DNA from: Alteribacter keqinensis
GTDB lineage: Bacteria; Bacillota; Bacilli; Bacillales; Salisediminibacteriaceae
Direction of reading: 5' to 3'
Assembly: GCF_003710255.1 (NCBI RefSeq)
Contig: NZ_RHIB01000002.1
Coordinates: forward strand, 248,001-312,000
DNA length: 64,000 nt
Positions 17,417 through 27,115 of this stretch are shown here, piece after piece; positions within the stretch are counted from its first letter, which is position 1, and each line of letters starts with the position of its first letter. The notes under the pieces were generated by a model. That model had not been told where the DNA came from and did no database searches. It saw only the letters and a program-made list of their open reading frames with translations. A program made the position numbers and the translations under genes.

Positions 17417-17425
17417 ATAAGAGGA

Positions 17426-20167
17426 TCAACCTGTATTCACGAGTCCTGCAGCTACACCGGAAATGGTAAGCAGCACTTCTGTTAACAGTTCATCGGACTG
17501 TTCGTCTGATTCGCGCATTTTGCGAATGAGATCCACCTGGAGGAAGCTGAGTGGATCAACGTACGGATTACGGCGGTGCACGGAGCCCTGGATATTCGGC
17601 GTGTGATCGAGAAGCTCGCTGTCCCCTGAGATTTCAAGGAGAACGCTCCGGGTACGGTTGTACTCTTCTTCGATGTCACCGAAAATCCGCTCGGCCACGG
17701 CCGGATCTTCTACGAGATCAACATACTCTTTCGCAGTCTGCATATCGGCCTTCATCAGGGCCATCTGCAGGTTGTTTACCGTTGCCTGGAAGAACGGCCA
17801 AGCTTCGTACATTTCCTGAAGCATCTTCACGTTTTCCTCCGATTGTTCAGCGAATGCTGCAAGGCCTGTTCCTGCGGCATACCATGCTGGCAGCATGTGG
17901 CGGCACTGGGTCCAGGCAAACACCCACGGGATCGCCCGTAAGTCCTCAAACTTCTCACTGTTTTTACGGCTCGTCGGACGGGAGCCGATGTTTAACTCCT
18001 TAATTTCTTCAAGTGGTGTAGCCTGTTTGAAGTACTTAAGGAAGTCTTCGTCACCGAATACGAGCTGCTGGTATTTAGCCAGTGATTTCTCTGACACTTC
18101 TTCCATGGCGTCTTCCCACTCTTTTTTAACCGGATCAACGTCTTTGGTGGCCTTGGCGGAAGCTTCAAGCAGCGCCGATGCCGCCTGCTCCAGGTTACGG
18201 AACGCAATGTCCCCGAGCATGTAACGGGAAGACAGAACTTCACCCTGCTCCGTAATTTTAACCCCGTCCCCAAGTGTTTGCGCCGGCTGGGATAAAATAC
18301 TGCGGTTCAGCGGGCCGCCGCCACGTCCGAGAGATCCTCCGCGTCCGTGGAAGAACTTCAGGCGGATGTCGTACTTGCCCGCCATATCGTGAATTTCCTG
18401 CTGGGCTTTAAACAGCTTCCAGTTGGCTGTAATCGTTCCGCCGTCCTTACTGCCATCAGAATAGCCGAGCATGATCTCCTGATGGTTGCCCCGCTCGTTA
18501 ATATGGTTTCGGTACACATCCATGCTGAACAGCGTCTCCATAATTTCAGGTCCTGCAATAAGATCGTTTACCGTCTCAAGCAGCGGCGCAACGTTCAGGC
18601 CGCTTTCCACCCGGCCGTCAGGGTGAAGACGGTAAATCCCTGCTTCTTTTGCGAGCACCAGCACTTCAAGGAGGTCACTGGAAGACTGGGTCATACTTAC
18701 AAGATACACTTCAATTGAACGAGGTCCGAAGGTATCATGGGCTTTTTTGATCAGCTGAAAGACGCTGAAAATTTCCTGCGTTTCTTTTGAGTAATCTTCA
18801 TTTAAGAGCATCAGTGGACGAGGGTCTTTTAATACCCGCTCCAGTGTTGCTATCTTCTCTTTTTCAGAAAGCTGACTGTAATCGTCGGTGATTCCGACCA
18901 TCTTCAGAATTTCCGTGATGGCTGTTTCGTGTTCACCGCTGTGATTTCGAATGTCCAATGTAGCAAGGTGGAAGCCAAACAGCTCAACCTGACGGATAAG
19001 CTTATCCAGCTTTTTCAGCTTCTGTCCCGGCTGGGTATGCTCAAGAATACTGCGCTTAATCATTTGCAGATCCTCAAGAAGCTCTTCTGCTTCGTTGTAG
19101 CCCGCTTTTGATTTATCCACGTGACGAAGGCGTTTGAGCATGATCGCAAACTTACGGCGGTAGTACTCGGGCTCTATCTTCCAGGCTTCCCCTTTGCGTA
19201 AGAACGTTCGCTCCCCTTCCTGCACACTTTTCTTCAGTTCTTCACTGACTGGAACATATTTGTCTGACTGGCTGAAACGGCGCATCAGTTCGACCATCGC
19301 CTCGTCATATTTTTTAACTGCCAGTTCACGCTGTAATTTCAAGGCTTCCCACGTGACATCAGGTGTTACATACGGATTTCCGTCACGGTCTCCGCCAATC
19401 CAGGAGCCAAACGTGAGGAAATTCGGCACTTTCCACTGATGGTCAGGGAAGTAATCGTCAAGCTGGTCTTCAAGCTCCTGGTGAATCGCCGGAAGGACGC
19501 TGAAGAGGGTCTGGTCAAAATAATAAAGACCGTTTTTCACCTCATCAATTACGCTCGGCTTCACCTGACGAAGCTCGTCCGTCTGCCAGAGAGCTGTGAC
19601 TTCGTTTGTGAGACTTTCTTCAAGCTTGCGCCGCTCTTTCGTTGTAAGGAGCGGATTGTCGAATTTTTGAATAATCGTTGAGATCCGCTTCTGAATCTCC
19701 AGCACCGTCCGCTTTGTCGCTTCAGTCGGGTGCGCAGTCATGATGAGCTCAATGGACAGGTCATTCAGAACCTGCTGAATAACATCGTCCGGATAGTCCG
19801 CTTCTTTTATTGCTGCAACTGCACTTTCAATCGAAAACGGCTGAAGAATGCTGTCGTCAAGCTGATACTGACGGGAACGCCGGATACGGTGGTTGTGCTC
19901 AGCAATGTTGATCAGGTGAAAATATGTAGAGAATGCCCGGATCACATGCTGCCTCGTAGGTGACTCCAAGGATGCAATTTGATCTTTTAATCTATTCAAC
20001 GCTTCTTCGCTGTAGTCTTTACGCAGTTCTTTTGCTGCTTCACGAATCGTTTCTACTTTATCAAACAGCTCTGTGCCGCCGTGCTGTTTCAGGACGTCGC
20101 CTAAAATATTGCCCAGCTTTTTTACATCATTTCGCAAAAGGGTACTGTTGTCTGTTGTCTGTTGCAT
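17426..20167 (-). CDS. ppc: Phosphoenolpyruvate carboxylase
   Basis: 913 residues from ATG 20167 (AAAGGAG eight bases upstream), the usual length for bacterial PEPC. Family hallmarks are all visible: TAHPTEATKRTVL with the catalytic His, GSWIGGDRDGNPYVT, and the glycine-rich FHGRGGSLGRGGGP loop; the C-terminus ends in the conserved VAAGLVNTG. It converts PEP plus bicarbonate to oxaloacetate, an anaplerotic step in the cytoplasm. Not all bacilli carry it (many rely on pyruvate carboxylase). It stands alone, divergent from a small zinc-ribbon gene, and is terminated by a palindromic repeat. Very confident. Confidence 0.97.
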   Translation of the reverse strand: MQQTTDNSTLLRNDVKKLGNILGDVLKQHGGTELFDKVETIREAAKELRKDYSEEALNRLKDQIASLESPTRQHVIRAFSTYFHLINIAEHNHRIRRSRQYQLDDSILQPFSIESAVAAIKEADYPDDVIQQVLNDLSIELIMTAHPTEATKRTVLEIQKRISTIIQKFDNPLLTTKERRKLEESLTNEVTALWQTDELRQVKPSVIDEVKNGLYYFDQTLFSVLPAIHQELEDQLDDYFPDHQWKVPNFLTFGSWIGGDRDGNPYVTPDVTWEALKLQRELAVKKYDEAMVELMRRFSQSDKYVPVSEELKKSVQEGERTFLRKGEAWKIEPEYYRRKFAIMLKRLRHVDKSKAGYNEAEELLEDLQMIKRSILEHTQPGQKLKKLDKLIRQVELFGFHLATLDIRNHSGEHETAITEILKMVGITDDYSQLSEKEKIATLERVLKDPRPLMLLNEDYSKETQEIFSVFQLIKKAHDTFGPRSIEVYLVSMTQSSSDLLEVLVLAKEAGIYRLHPDGRVESGLNVAPLLETVNDLIAGPEIMETLFSMDVYRNHINERGNHQEIMLGYSDGSKDGGTITANWKLFKAQQEIHDMAGKYDIRLKFFHGRGGSLGRGGGPLNRSILSQPAQTLGDGVKITEQGEVLSSRYMLGDIAFRNLEQAASALLEASAKATKDVDPVKKEWEDAMEEVSEKSLAKYQQLVFGDEDFLKYFKQATPLEEIKELNIGSRPTSRKNSEKFEDLRAIPWVFAWTQCRHMLPAWYAAGTGLAAFAEQSEENVKMLQEMYEAWPFFQATVNNLQMALMKADMQTAKEYVDLVEDPAVAERIFGDIEEEYNRTRSVLLEISGDSELLDHTPNIQGSVHRRNPYVDPLSFLQVDLIRKMRESDEQSDELLTEVLLTISGVAAGLVNTG

Positions 20168-20405
20168 AAAAATCATCTCCTTTTGTAATAGCGTAGGATC
20201 ACTTTTCGTCAACAGGGACACTTTGCGTCCCTATCGAGGAAAAAGAATACTGCTCACGTATTTTTACTATCTTATCAAAAACAAATACATAACGCTAATT
20301 TTCTGATTTTTCTCCACATATAGCCCTATTGCTTGTTATTAACGATAACCCATATGTTTCTTAGGCTGGATATTCGTGACTATTCTACTTAAAATGACAA
20401 AAGCG

Positions 20406-20434
20406 TTTTCATTCTCTTTCATTATCTATATAAT
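20406..20434 (+). promoter_or_regulatory. Putative sigma-A promoter of zinc-ribbon gene
   Basis: TTTTCA (20406-20411), 17-bp spacer, perfect TATAAT (20429-20434), about 36 bp before the start at 20470. The overlapping AAAGCGTTTTCA half-resembles a cre site but is off consensus. Confidence 0.45.
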
Positions 20435-20469
20435 AGAAAAAGAGAAAATGGTTATTTGGGGTGGTTATG

Positions 20470-20754
20470 ATGTTCTTCAGGAAATTGAAAGAAAAGAAAA
20501 CACTGGATTTTTCTCACATAGAGTGTCCAAACTGTGAAAATACAAAGAGTGTTGATAAATGGAATACCATTGCTAAAGATACATACGGTCCTGACAGTCC
20601 TGACGTGCGGGTAGCCTCTTTAGACAAAAAGATTTCTTTCCCTTTTCAATGCCCTGATTGTTACATGGCATTTTCGGCGCATCAGCTGAAATTCACCAAA
20701 AAAGATATGCCTTCGACTAATTCAAACAGTAAAGCCGAAGTAAGCGAGGCATAG
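20470..20754 (+). CDS. Small zinc-ribbon protein, function unknown
   Basis: 94 residues with four cysteines in two CPxC knuckles (IECPNCENTK and FQCPDCYMAF), so a probable zinc ribbon. Start ATG 20470 (or the adjacent ATG 20467), with TTGGGGTGG just upstream; GTG 20461 lies inside that site. It has its own promoter and terminator, so it appears to be an independent single-gene unit. No membrane segment. I know no function for it. Confidence 0.75.
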   Translation: MFFRKLKEKKTLDFSHIECPNCENTKSVDKWNTIAKDTYGPDSPDVRVASLDKKISFPFQCPDCYMAFSAHQLKFTKKDMPSTNSNSKAEVSEA

Positions 20755-20792
20755 TTTTACATTTTAATATGAATGACCCGCATAGTAAAAAT

Positions 20793-20827
20793 AACACTCT
20801 TTAGATAAAAATCTACAGGGTGTTTTT
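20793..20827 (+). terminator. Terminator of zinc-ribbon gene
   Basis: Stem AACACTCT.TTAGAT-AAAA-ATCTA..AGGGTGTT followed by TTTT, 38 bp after the stop codon. Confidence 0.65.
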
Positions 20828-20993
20828 GGCATGTTACCTCATTTTTATCTTCAAAGTGATTTTTATAAAAAAACCATTGTCCGCCATACTTTGTCCCCCT
20901 TTTTTACATAGAATGTTCACCGCTGTATGTGTATTGTTATCCTTCCAGGAGAAAATTCCTATAAAGTTTTGCACATATCTTCACATCAAAAAG

Positions 20994-21024
20994 AAAAACC
21001 AGAAGCTCTCGGCTTCTGGTTTTT
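20994..21024 (-). terminator. Terminator of amylopullulanase gene
   Basis: Near-perfect stem AAAAACCAGAAGC-tctc-GGCTTCTGGTTTTT just beyond the stop of the amylopullulanase. The A/T flanks would let it work in both directions. Confidence 0.8.
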
Positions 21025-21032
21025 CGTAAATC

Positions 21033-24000
21033 CTATTTCCCTCCGTTGTTCCCTTTACCTTTTCCCGGATTGCCTGCGTGATCAGGTTTCCCCGGTTGTC
21101 CTGCGTGTGGTGGTGGTCCCGGCTGGCCGGCATGTGGTGGTGCATTGCCGTTACCAGGTCCTCCTGGCTGTTCCTCGTCTTCTTCATCCGGAACGTCTCC
21201 TCCGACACGAACGACGACTGCCGTTAGTGCATCAATCGTAATTTGAGCGGAAGTGAGTTCAAATCCGGATGGATCAGAAACCCCGGAAATATTGGCTTCG
21301 TTTCCGTCAACAATTACTGTACCATCCGTAATGTCTTCTTCAAGAGTAAGGGTACGTTCTTTATCATCTGCGTTCACAAATACATAGTACGTGCCTGTAT
21401 CGTCAGTGGACTCGGCTTTGTACCCGATAACCAGGTCCGTATCCTGGATTTCAGGTGCATCAATGAATGACACCTGGTTGTCGATGTCTTCCATCGTTCC
21501 CAGACGGAAGGCATCTGTTGACCGGCGAAGCTCAATCAATCCGGTCGTGTACTCACGAGTAAGGTTATTGATTGGATACGCCTCAGCGTCCATTGCTTTC
21601 GTCCAGTCAAACTTGTTGATGGCATCCGTTGAATCATACGAATCGTGGATAAAGTACGGATACACGAATGGATTTCCGTTTTCATCCGTCATATACGTTG
21701 ACTTGTACGGTGCTTCGTCTGTTTCAGCTCTGAACTGCTTCGTACGGCCAAACTCCTGTCCTGCGTGGAGGAAAGCCGTTCCCTGCGCAGTGAGAACCAT
21801 TGTATTTCCCAATCGAATGCGCTTATGAATTTCTTCCTGATGGTACTCAGGATCTTTCTTAATCGATTGTGCAATTACATCGTGCAGCGTTAAGTTATCA
21901 TGTGCAGCGATGTAAGGCACCACATCACCAGGATTTGTTGCTGTAAAGTTATGCGGGTTTGCAGTCAGGTTGTCATAAATCTGCTGAATGCTCCGAGCAC
22001 CGCCTGTAATAAAGCGCGGCTGTCCTTCACTTCCGAATCCGGACTTGAGTTCGTTTCGAAAGTCGTCAGAGAATGAACCAACGCTTTCTGTGTGCTGCAT
22101 CCAATCCTGGTCTGCAGGCATCACGTCGCCGCCGTTTTCATCTCCTACAAACGTTCTCCAGCCTTCCCCGATCATCACAGTGTTCGGGTTAATTTCTTTT
22201 GCTTTATCGTAAGCAATCTGAATGCTTTCTGCATCATGGTCACCCATCATGTCGAAACGGAACCCGTCCACCTTAAACTCTTCTGTCCAGTACGTAATGG
22301 AATCCACCAGAATGCGGCGGGCCATTTCGTGTGTCGTGCCGAGACGTCCCCCGCCGAAACTTGTGCGCGGCGTACCGTCTGCATCCATAAAATGATAGTA
22401 ATTTGGAACAAGATCTTCGAAGATTTTAACCTGGGCAGTGTGGTTGTAGACGACATCGAGAACTACTCCCATACCGCGGTTATGAATCTCGTCGATCAGG
22501 TTCTTCAATTCTTTGATACGAAGTTCCGCGTCCTCAGGGTTTTCAGAGTACATACCCGTTGGTGAAAAATAACTGTGAGGATCATAACCCCAGTTATAGT
22601 TGTTGCCCGTTGAAGAATACTCGAGCATTCTTTCGGCATTCGCCAGCTCGTCTCCCCAGAAATAACTCATCACCGGCAGGAGCTGAACGTGCGTGACACC
22701 CAGGTCTTCAATATAGTCCAGACGCTCCACAAACGCTGCGAACGTACCGAACTGTGCTTCCAATTCCTCGTCAATCGTTGGATCGGATGTGAAATCGCGA
22801 ACGTGAATTTCATAGATGATCGCATCTTCACGCTTTTCAAAACCTTCGATATCGGCAAAATCAAGCTCTGGTCCGAGAGCGGAAGGATCCACGATCGCCG
22901 CTTTTCCGATTTCATTTCTTTCATCCAGGTTGTTCCACGCTGCCATGGATTTGGCATAAGGGTCGAAAGCAAGCTTTGTCTCCCCATCCCGCTCGATCGC
23001 GTAGTGGTAGTAGAATCCGGTTAGATCAGATTTGCCTGTGTTGGTCTCATCGAGTGTGACTTCCCACACACCGCGGTCACCATAGGCCATGTCAATGCCG
23101 TCTGCCACGACTTCATACTGATCATCACGGTCATACACTATCACACTGACGTTGTCTGCATTCGGTGACCACAGCTTGAGTGCTGCCGTGCCGTCCTCAT
23201 GCAGTTTCGCACCAAGTTCACCGTCATACGCGTACATTTCGTCAATCAAACGCCATCCTGCTGATGCCTGAACGGTACGGTCGTTAAATGTAACAGCGAA
23301 CGGTGCCTGGTCAATGTCAAAGCTGCCGTGAATCAACACTTTTGTTTCACTTTCAATTGTGACCCTGTCAAAGGTAACGTCGTTTCCGTCTTTATCCACG
23401 ATTGAGATCGCTTCCGCCAGTTCTTCTTCATCAAGCCACAAGGTTGAAGTAAATGTGAGCTCAATTCGTTCACTGCTCAGAAGCTCCCCGGAAACAAGGC
23501 CTTCGAGTTGTTGAAAGTAAGGGTTTGTGTACACAGTCTCATCCCCTTCCCGAATAAACAGCTGCTCATTGTCTGCGAGCTGGTCAAAGCTCATATCACC
23601 TGTTTGATCTCCGTTTTCACGATTTACAACCAGGAAGTTGATTTGTTGTGCCGCTTCTTTAAGTTCGAGATCAACGTAAGCTCCGTATTTTCCTACTTGA
23701 TCGTTGGAGAATGGAGTTGCACCATCAGGCCATCCATCAGATGGTTCAGCGACGTCTCCCCACGTCCACAAGCCCCACGGTTCATAATCGCTGTTTACAC
23801 GCTCATAATTGATACGAACCGTATCTTCCGGCAGATCAACCGGCTCATAAAGCCAGACACGGTCCGTGCCTTCTTTAATCCAGACTTCATCCATATCAGG
23901 GGACAGGATGTTCACATGCTTGTCGTCGCCGTCTTTCTCCCCGTTTTCCCGGTTCACCACAAGGAATCCGATTTGTTCAGCGTCTTCCTGAAGCTCAACA

Positions 24001-26720
24001 TCAACATAGGCACCAAAGTCGGTCACTTGAGCCGCGCTGAATGAAGCCCCGTCGGCTGTTTCAAATGGTGTTGCTCCTGATGGCCAGTTTTCAGAAGGGT
24101 TAGCCACGTCATCCCAAGTCCACAGTCCCCAGTTTTCATAGTTATTGTCTGAACGCTCGTAGTGAATTCTTAGTGTGTCACCCTCCACAGGATCAACTGT
24201 CCCGTCTCCTTCACCTACAAACGATCCGCCTTCCACTGTTAAAAGAACGGTACCACCGCTGCTCATGGCTGGAAGTTCGATTGTAACCTGACCATCTGTC
24301 ACGTCATACTCTTCCCCGCTGTAAGCGTCCGTTACAATCGCCTCGGATGAATCGACTTCCAGCGTAACAGTCTGAGCTTCTTCTGATGTGTTCAGACCTA
24401 CATACACTTCTTCATCCTGATAGCTTCTTTCAAACAAAAGGAAACCATCTTCATTCGAGCCGGCAAGCGTACTTCTGTCACCGCGGGCAAAAATAACCGA
24501 ATGCTCGCCCCGGAAAGAAAGAAGCTTCTGATAGTGCTCAAGAATAGCGTTATCCTCTACCTGATCCCACGCCATATCGTAGCGGTTGTCATAGAACGGA
24601 TAGTTATCGTCACCGCTCAGACCAAGCTCTTCACCATAGTAGATGACGGGCTGACCTTTTGCCGTAATCTGAAGACCCGCTGCAACTTTCAGCTTTCCTT
24701 CATCACCACCGACCATTTCAAGAAACCCTGCTTCATCGTGGCTTCCAAGAAACTGTCCGAGTGTGGCTGCGTTATCAAGCTTGGAGTTCCGGGCTTCAAG
24801 GCGGCTGTTCGCCTGCTCAAGATTCCCGTTGGCAAAGTCTCTTGCCGTGTACTTAAAACCAAAATCGAGGAGTGAATCCATCGTGCCAGTTCTCAAATAA
24901 CCATGGTCTCTGTCTTGGTCAGCTCCCCAAGACTCACCAATCATTTTAAATTCAGGCATTTCACGGGTAAGTTCGTTCTTAAACGCCATCCACGTTGTAT
25001 CTTCCACATGTTTTACTGTATCTACACGGAAGTAATCGATCGTGTTTCCGGCTGCGGTACGAGATTTTTCAATCCAATTTGTCTGCCATTCGATAATCTG
25101 CTCACGTACTTCAGGATCTTCCGTAATGAAATCAGGCAGCCCTGCAAGTTCTCCTGTGACTTCATCTCCTCCAACATCGTCTCCCTGACGAAGCATGTCA
25201 CTGAAGAATGCACGCTCATCATCTGTCGGATAACCTTCCGGACGTTCACCTTCAGGAAGTTCTCCGTCAATTTCCTTTAACCCATAGCCGGTGTGATTAA
25301 GCACCACATCAACCATAATCTTCATGCCACGCTCAGCACTTTCGTCAATGAGCTCGTGAAAGTCTTCCATCGAACCGAAGTGCGGATTGAGCTTGGTGAA
25401 GTCGCTCGCCCAATAGCCGTGGTAGCCGAAGTAAGGCTGATCTTCAATGTCATCGTCCGGGTTGAATCGAACGTCATACTTAATGTTTTCTACAATCGGG
25501 CTGATCCAGATTGTGTTGATTCCAAGGTCATCAAGGTAATCGAGCTGCTCAGTAATACCTTTGAAATCTCCGCCCTGGTACGTTCCCCGCTTGTCTGTAT
25601 CGTAACCCATGCCATATGGATCGTTATTACTTTCATCACCGTCAAAGAAACGGTCTGTCAGCATGAAGTAAATCATTGCTTCATCCCAGTCAAAATCGTG
25701 ATCACCGACAAACTGACGGGTTTTCACTTCAAGTTCGGCGGTTCCATTGTGACGGGTCCCATACTCGTCCACTGCCGTAAGTGAAATTTCTTTTGTACCC
25801 GCTGTCACATCGTGGGCAACAGACAGTGTAATTTCGTTCAGCTCAAGGTCAATAGCGAGGCGCTCCGGTCCGCCAAGAGCTGTCGTGTCTGCGTATAACT
25901 CTCTGATCGACGCATCACTCTCTACATTTACTGAAAGAACTGCATTTTCGTTGTAATCAACGGCGCCAGGCTCAACAGCACCTGAAACCTCAACGTTTGC
26001 TGCGGAATTTTTCACAACCGACTTGCCATCCACAGTATTGTATGGATCCGTTACTTCTGTTGTTTCTCCGTCTTTCGTTACGAGGTAGGTGTATTCGTGT
26101 TCACCTTCCGGAAGGCTTTCATAGGTGTAGACAAATCTTTCGTTTTTCGATTCGTATTCGAGCTCATAGGTTTCACCGAGAATGCTGAGCTCGACTTTTT
26201 CGATCGTATCCATCTCATCAGCTAAGTAAAGAGCCGGATCGCGGTAAAAAAACGTTGCTGTGCCGTCATCAACAACCGGTCCGGAAACAGTCGGTACAGT
26301 ATGGAATTCTGTTTCCCCCTGTTTGATATGTACCTTGGTTACAGGGTCCTGATGATTGATCCGGATATGACGATCCATTTCCTGACCGTTTGGCTCACGG
26401 TCACTCCAGTCGTTTTTTCTTACAATAAATCCTATTTCTCTCGTATTCTGCGCTACTCCTATATAAGCAGTAGCTGAGTTCTCCCCAAACCCGGTAAAAT
26501 CAATATTGTTATCTTGAACCCCGGTATTCCAGACCCAGACATCCCAGTCGTCAAAAATACCGTCTTCTCTTTCATAAGTAAGCTTTACAGTTCTGTTACC
26601 ATTGTCCTCTGTTGCTTCTTCTGCACCGGCTTGTGAAGCCGGAACAAAAAACGGCAGCATGCTCATGAGCATAACCCATACCATGAACATGGACGAATAA
26701 CGTTTCGTTTTTCTTCTCAT
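21033..26720 (-). CDS. Bifunctional alpha-amylase/pullulanase (amylopullulanase), secreted
   Basis: 1,895 residues from ATG 26720 (GGAGGGG upstream; an ATG 28 codons earlier would swallow a cre site and is rejected). Order: signal peptide (to about 35); CBM41-like starch-binding module (about 42-125); GH13 domain 1 (about 340-800) with DVVLNHTG, FRVDTVKHV, MIGESW and GSHDEAGF; two more CBM41-like modules (about 845 and 965, NYENWGLWTW and DYEPWGLWTW); a CBM48-like region; GH13 pullulanase domain (about 1300-1700) with YNWGYDP, DVVYNHT, GFRFDMMG, IGEGW and AAHDNL; and a Pro/Gly/His repeat tail. Such enzymes cut alpha-1,4 and alpha-1,6 bonds of starch and pullulan at separate sites, as in the alkaline enzyme of Bacillus sp. 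KSM-1378. Notably acidic. It probably feeds the maltodextrin importer encoded at 36-45 kb. Confidence 0.95.
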   Translation of the reverse strand: MRRKTKRYSSMFMVWVMLMSMLPFFVPASQAGAEEATEDNGNRTVKLTYEREDGIFDDWDVWVWNTGVQDNNIDFTGFGENSATAYIGVAQNTREIGFIVRKNDWSDREPNGQEMDRHIRINHQDPVTKVHIKQGETEFHTVPTVSGPVVDDGTATFFYRDPALYLADEMDTIEKVELSILGETYELEYESKNERFVYTYESLPEGEHEYTYLVTKDGETTEVTDPYNTVDGKSVVKNSAANVEVSGAVEPGAVDYNENAVLSVNVESDASIRELYADTTALGGPERLAIDLELNEITLSVAHDVTAGTKEISLTAVDEYGTRHNGTAELEVKTRQFVGDHDFDWDEAMIYFMLTDRFFDGDESNNDPYGMGYDTDKRGTYQGGDFKGITEQLDYLDDLGINTIWISPIVENIKYDVRFNPDDDIEDQPYFGYHGYWASDFTKLNPHFGSMEDFHELIDESAERGMKIMVDVVLNHTGYGLKEIDGELPEGERPEGYPTDDERAFFSDMLRQGDDVGGDEVTGELAGLPDFITEDPEVREQIIEWQTNWIEKSRTAAGNTIDYFRVDTVKHVEDTTWMAFKNELTREMPEFKMIGESWGADQDRDHGYLRTGTMDSLLDFGFKYTARDFANGNLEQANSRLEARNSKLDNAATLGQFLGSHDEAGFLEMVGGDEGKLKVAAGLQITAKGQPVIYYGEELGLSGDDNYPFYDNRYDMAWDQVEDNAILEHYQKLLSFRGEHSVIFARGDRSTLAGSNEDGFLLFERSYQDEEVYVGLNTSEEAQTVTLEVDSSEAIVTDAYSGEEYDVTDGQVTIELPAMSSGGTVLLTVEGGSFVGEGDGTVDPVEGDTLRIHYERSDNNYENWGLWTWDDVANPSENWPSGATPFETADGASFSAAQVTDFGAYVDVELQEDAEQIGFLVVNRENGEKDGDDKHVNILSPDMDEVWIKEGTDRVWLYEPVDLPEDTVRINYERVNSDYEPWGLWTWGDVAEPSDGWPDGATPFSNDQVGKYGAYVDLELKEAAQQINFLVVNRENGDQTGDMSFDQLADNEQLFIREGDETVYTNPYFQQLEGLVSGELLSSERIELTFTSTLWLDEEELAEAISIVDKDGNDVTFDRVTIESETKVLIHGSFDIDQAPFAVTFNDRTVQASAGWRLIDEMYAYDGELGAKLHEDGTAALKLWSPNADNVSVIVYDRDDQYEVVADGIDMAYGDRGVWEVTLDETNTGKSDLTGFYYHYAIERDGETKLAFDPYAKSMAAWNNLDERNEIGKAAIVDPSALGPELDFADIEGFEKREDAIIYEIHVRDFTSDPTIDEELEAQFGTFAAFVERLDYIEDLGVTHVQLLPVMSYFWGDELANAERMLEYSSTGNNYNWGYDPHSYFSPTGMYSENPEDAELRIKELKNLIDEIHNRGMGVVLDVVYNHTAQVKIFEDLVPNYYHFMDADGTPRTSFGGGRLGTTHEMARRILVDSITYWTEEFKVDGFRFDMMGDHDAESIQIAYDKAKEINPNTVMIGEGWRTFVGDENGGDVMPADQDWMQHTESVGSFSDDFRNELKSGFGSEGQPRFITGGARSIQQIYDNLTANPHNFTATNPGDVVPYIAAHDNLTLHDVIAQSIKKDPEYHQEEIHKRIRLGNTMVLTAQGTAFLHAGQEFGRTKQFRAETDEAPYKSTYMTDENGNPFVYPYFIHDSYDSTDAINKFDWTKAMDAEAYPINNLTREYTTGLIELRRSTDAFRLGTMEDIDNQVSFIDAPEIQDTDLVIGYKAESTDDTGTYYVFVNADDKERTLTLEEDITDGTVIVDGNEANISGVSDPSGFELTSAQITIDALTAVVVRVGGDVPDEEDEEQPGGPGNGNAPPHAGQPGPPPHAGQPGKPDHAGNPGKGKGNNGGK

Positions 26721-26789
26721 CCCTTTAATCCCCTCCGTTGTGTAATAGAAACGCTCGATTAATCCTCCTTTCTTACTTCCACAAGTAAA

Positions 26790-26803
26790 TGAAAGCGTTT
26801 TCA
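26790..26803. promoter_or_regulatory. cre site (CcpA) upstream of amylopullulanase
   Basis: TGAAAGCGTTTTCA matches the catabolite-responsive element consensus TGWAANCGNTNWCA completely. It lies 70 bp before the start codon, so glucose repression by CcpA is expected. Confidence 0.75.
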
Positions 26804-26854
26804 CAAAAGCTTAAAAAATTAAGTTGGTCCAGAAACAGGTTTTAATATTTTCTG

Positions 26855-26868
26855 TGCAAACGTTTTCA
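26855..26868. promoter_or_regulatory. Second cre-like site upstream of amylopullulanase
   Basis: TGCAAACGTTTTCA (minus strand TGAAAACGTTTGCA) closely fits the cre consensus. On the minus strand a TATAAT (about 26876-26881) lies just upstream of it, so the site would overlap early transcribed sequence. It could also bind a LacI-family sugar regulator. Confidence 0.6.
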
Positions 26869-27050
26869 CTTTTAAATTATACAATGAATATTCTGATAAA
26901 TCATGGGAGATTGTGTGTGATTATGGAAGTGATTTTATTTTCACCCTAATACTAAAGTCCTGGCCAGTGCCATGTAGGTCCATACTTTTTCTTTATTGAG
27001 GATTTGAGTTAAGGTTTGCCGTATTTGTGTGGATTTATCTCGCCCGAATG

Positions 27051-27107
27051 TTAATTTATGCCTGTTTTTTATTAAGATAACCAGATCCGCATCCATTTTA
27101 CTGGAAA
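27051..27107. repeat. 57-bp direct repeat, left copy
   Basis: Begins TTAATTTATGCCTG and contains TTAAGATAACCAGATCCGC; 53 of 57 positions match the copy at 28234-28290 in the same orientation. The two flank the NERD pseudogene. A related shorter version is at 46250-46299. Confidence 0.75.
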
Positions 27108-27115
27108 TCACACCT

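Noticed and set aside
17556-18718. Several plus-strand frames of 100-150 codons opposite ppc
   Set aside because: They lie antisense to a fully supported conserved gene and show no family pattern or ribosome sites.
20399-20413. cre site in front of the zinc-ribbon gene
   Set aside because: AAAGCGTTTTCA is only a partial match; the first half lacks the TGNAA pattern, and it overlaps a better-supported -35 region.
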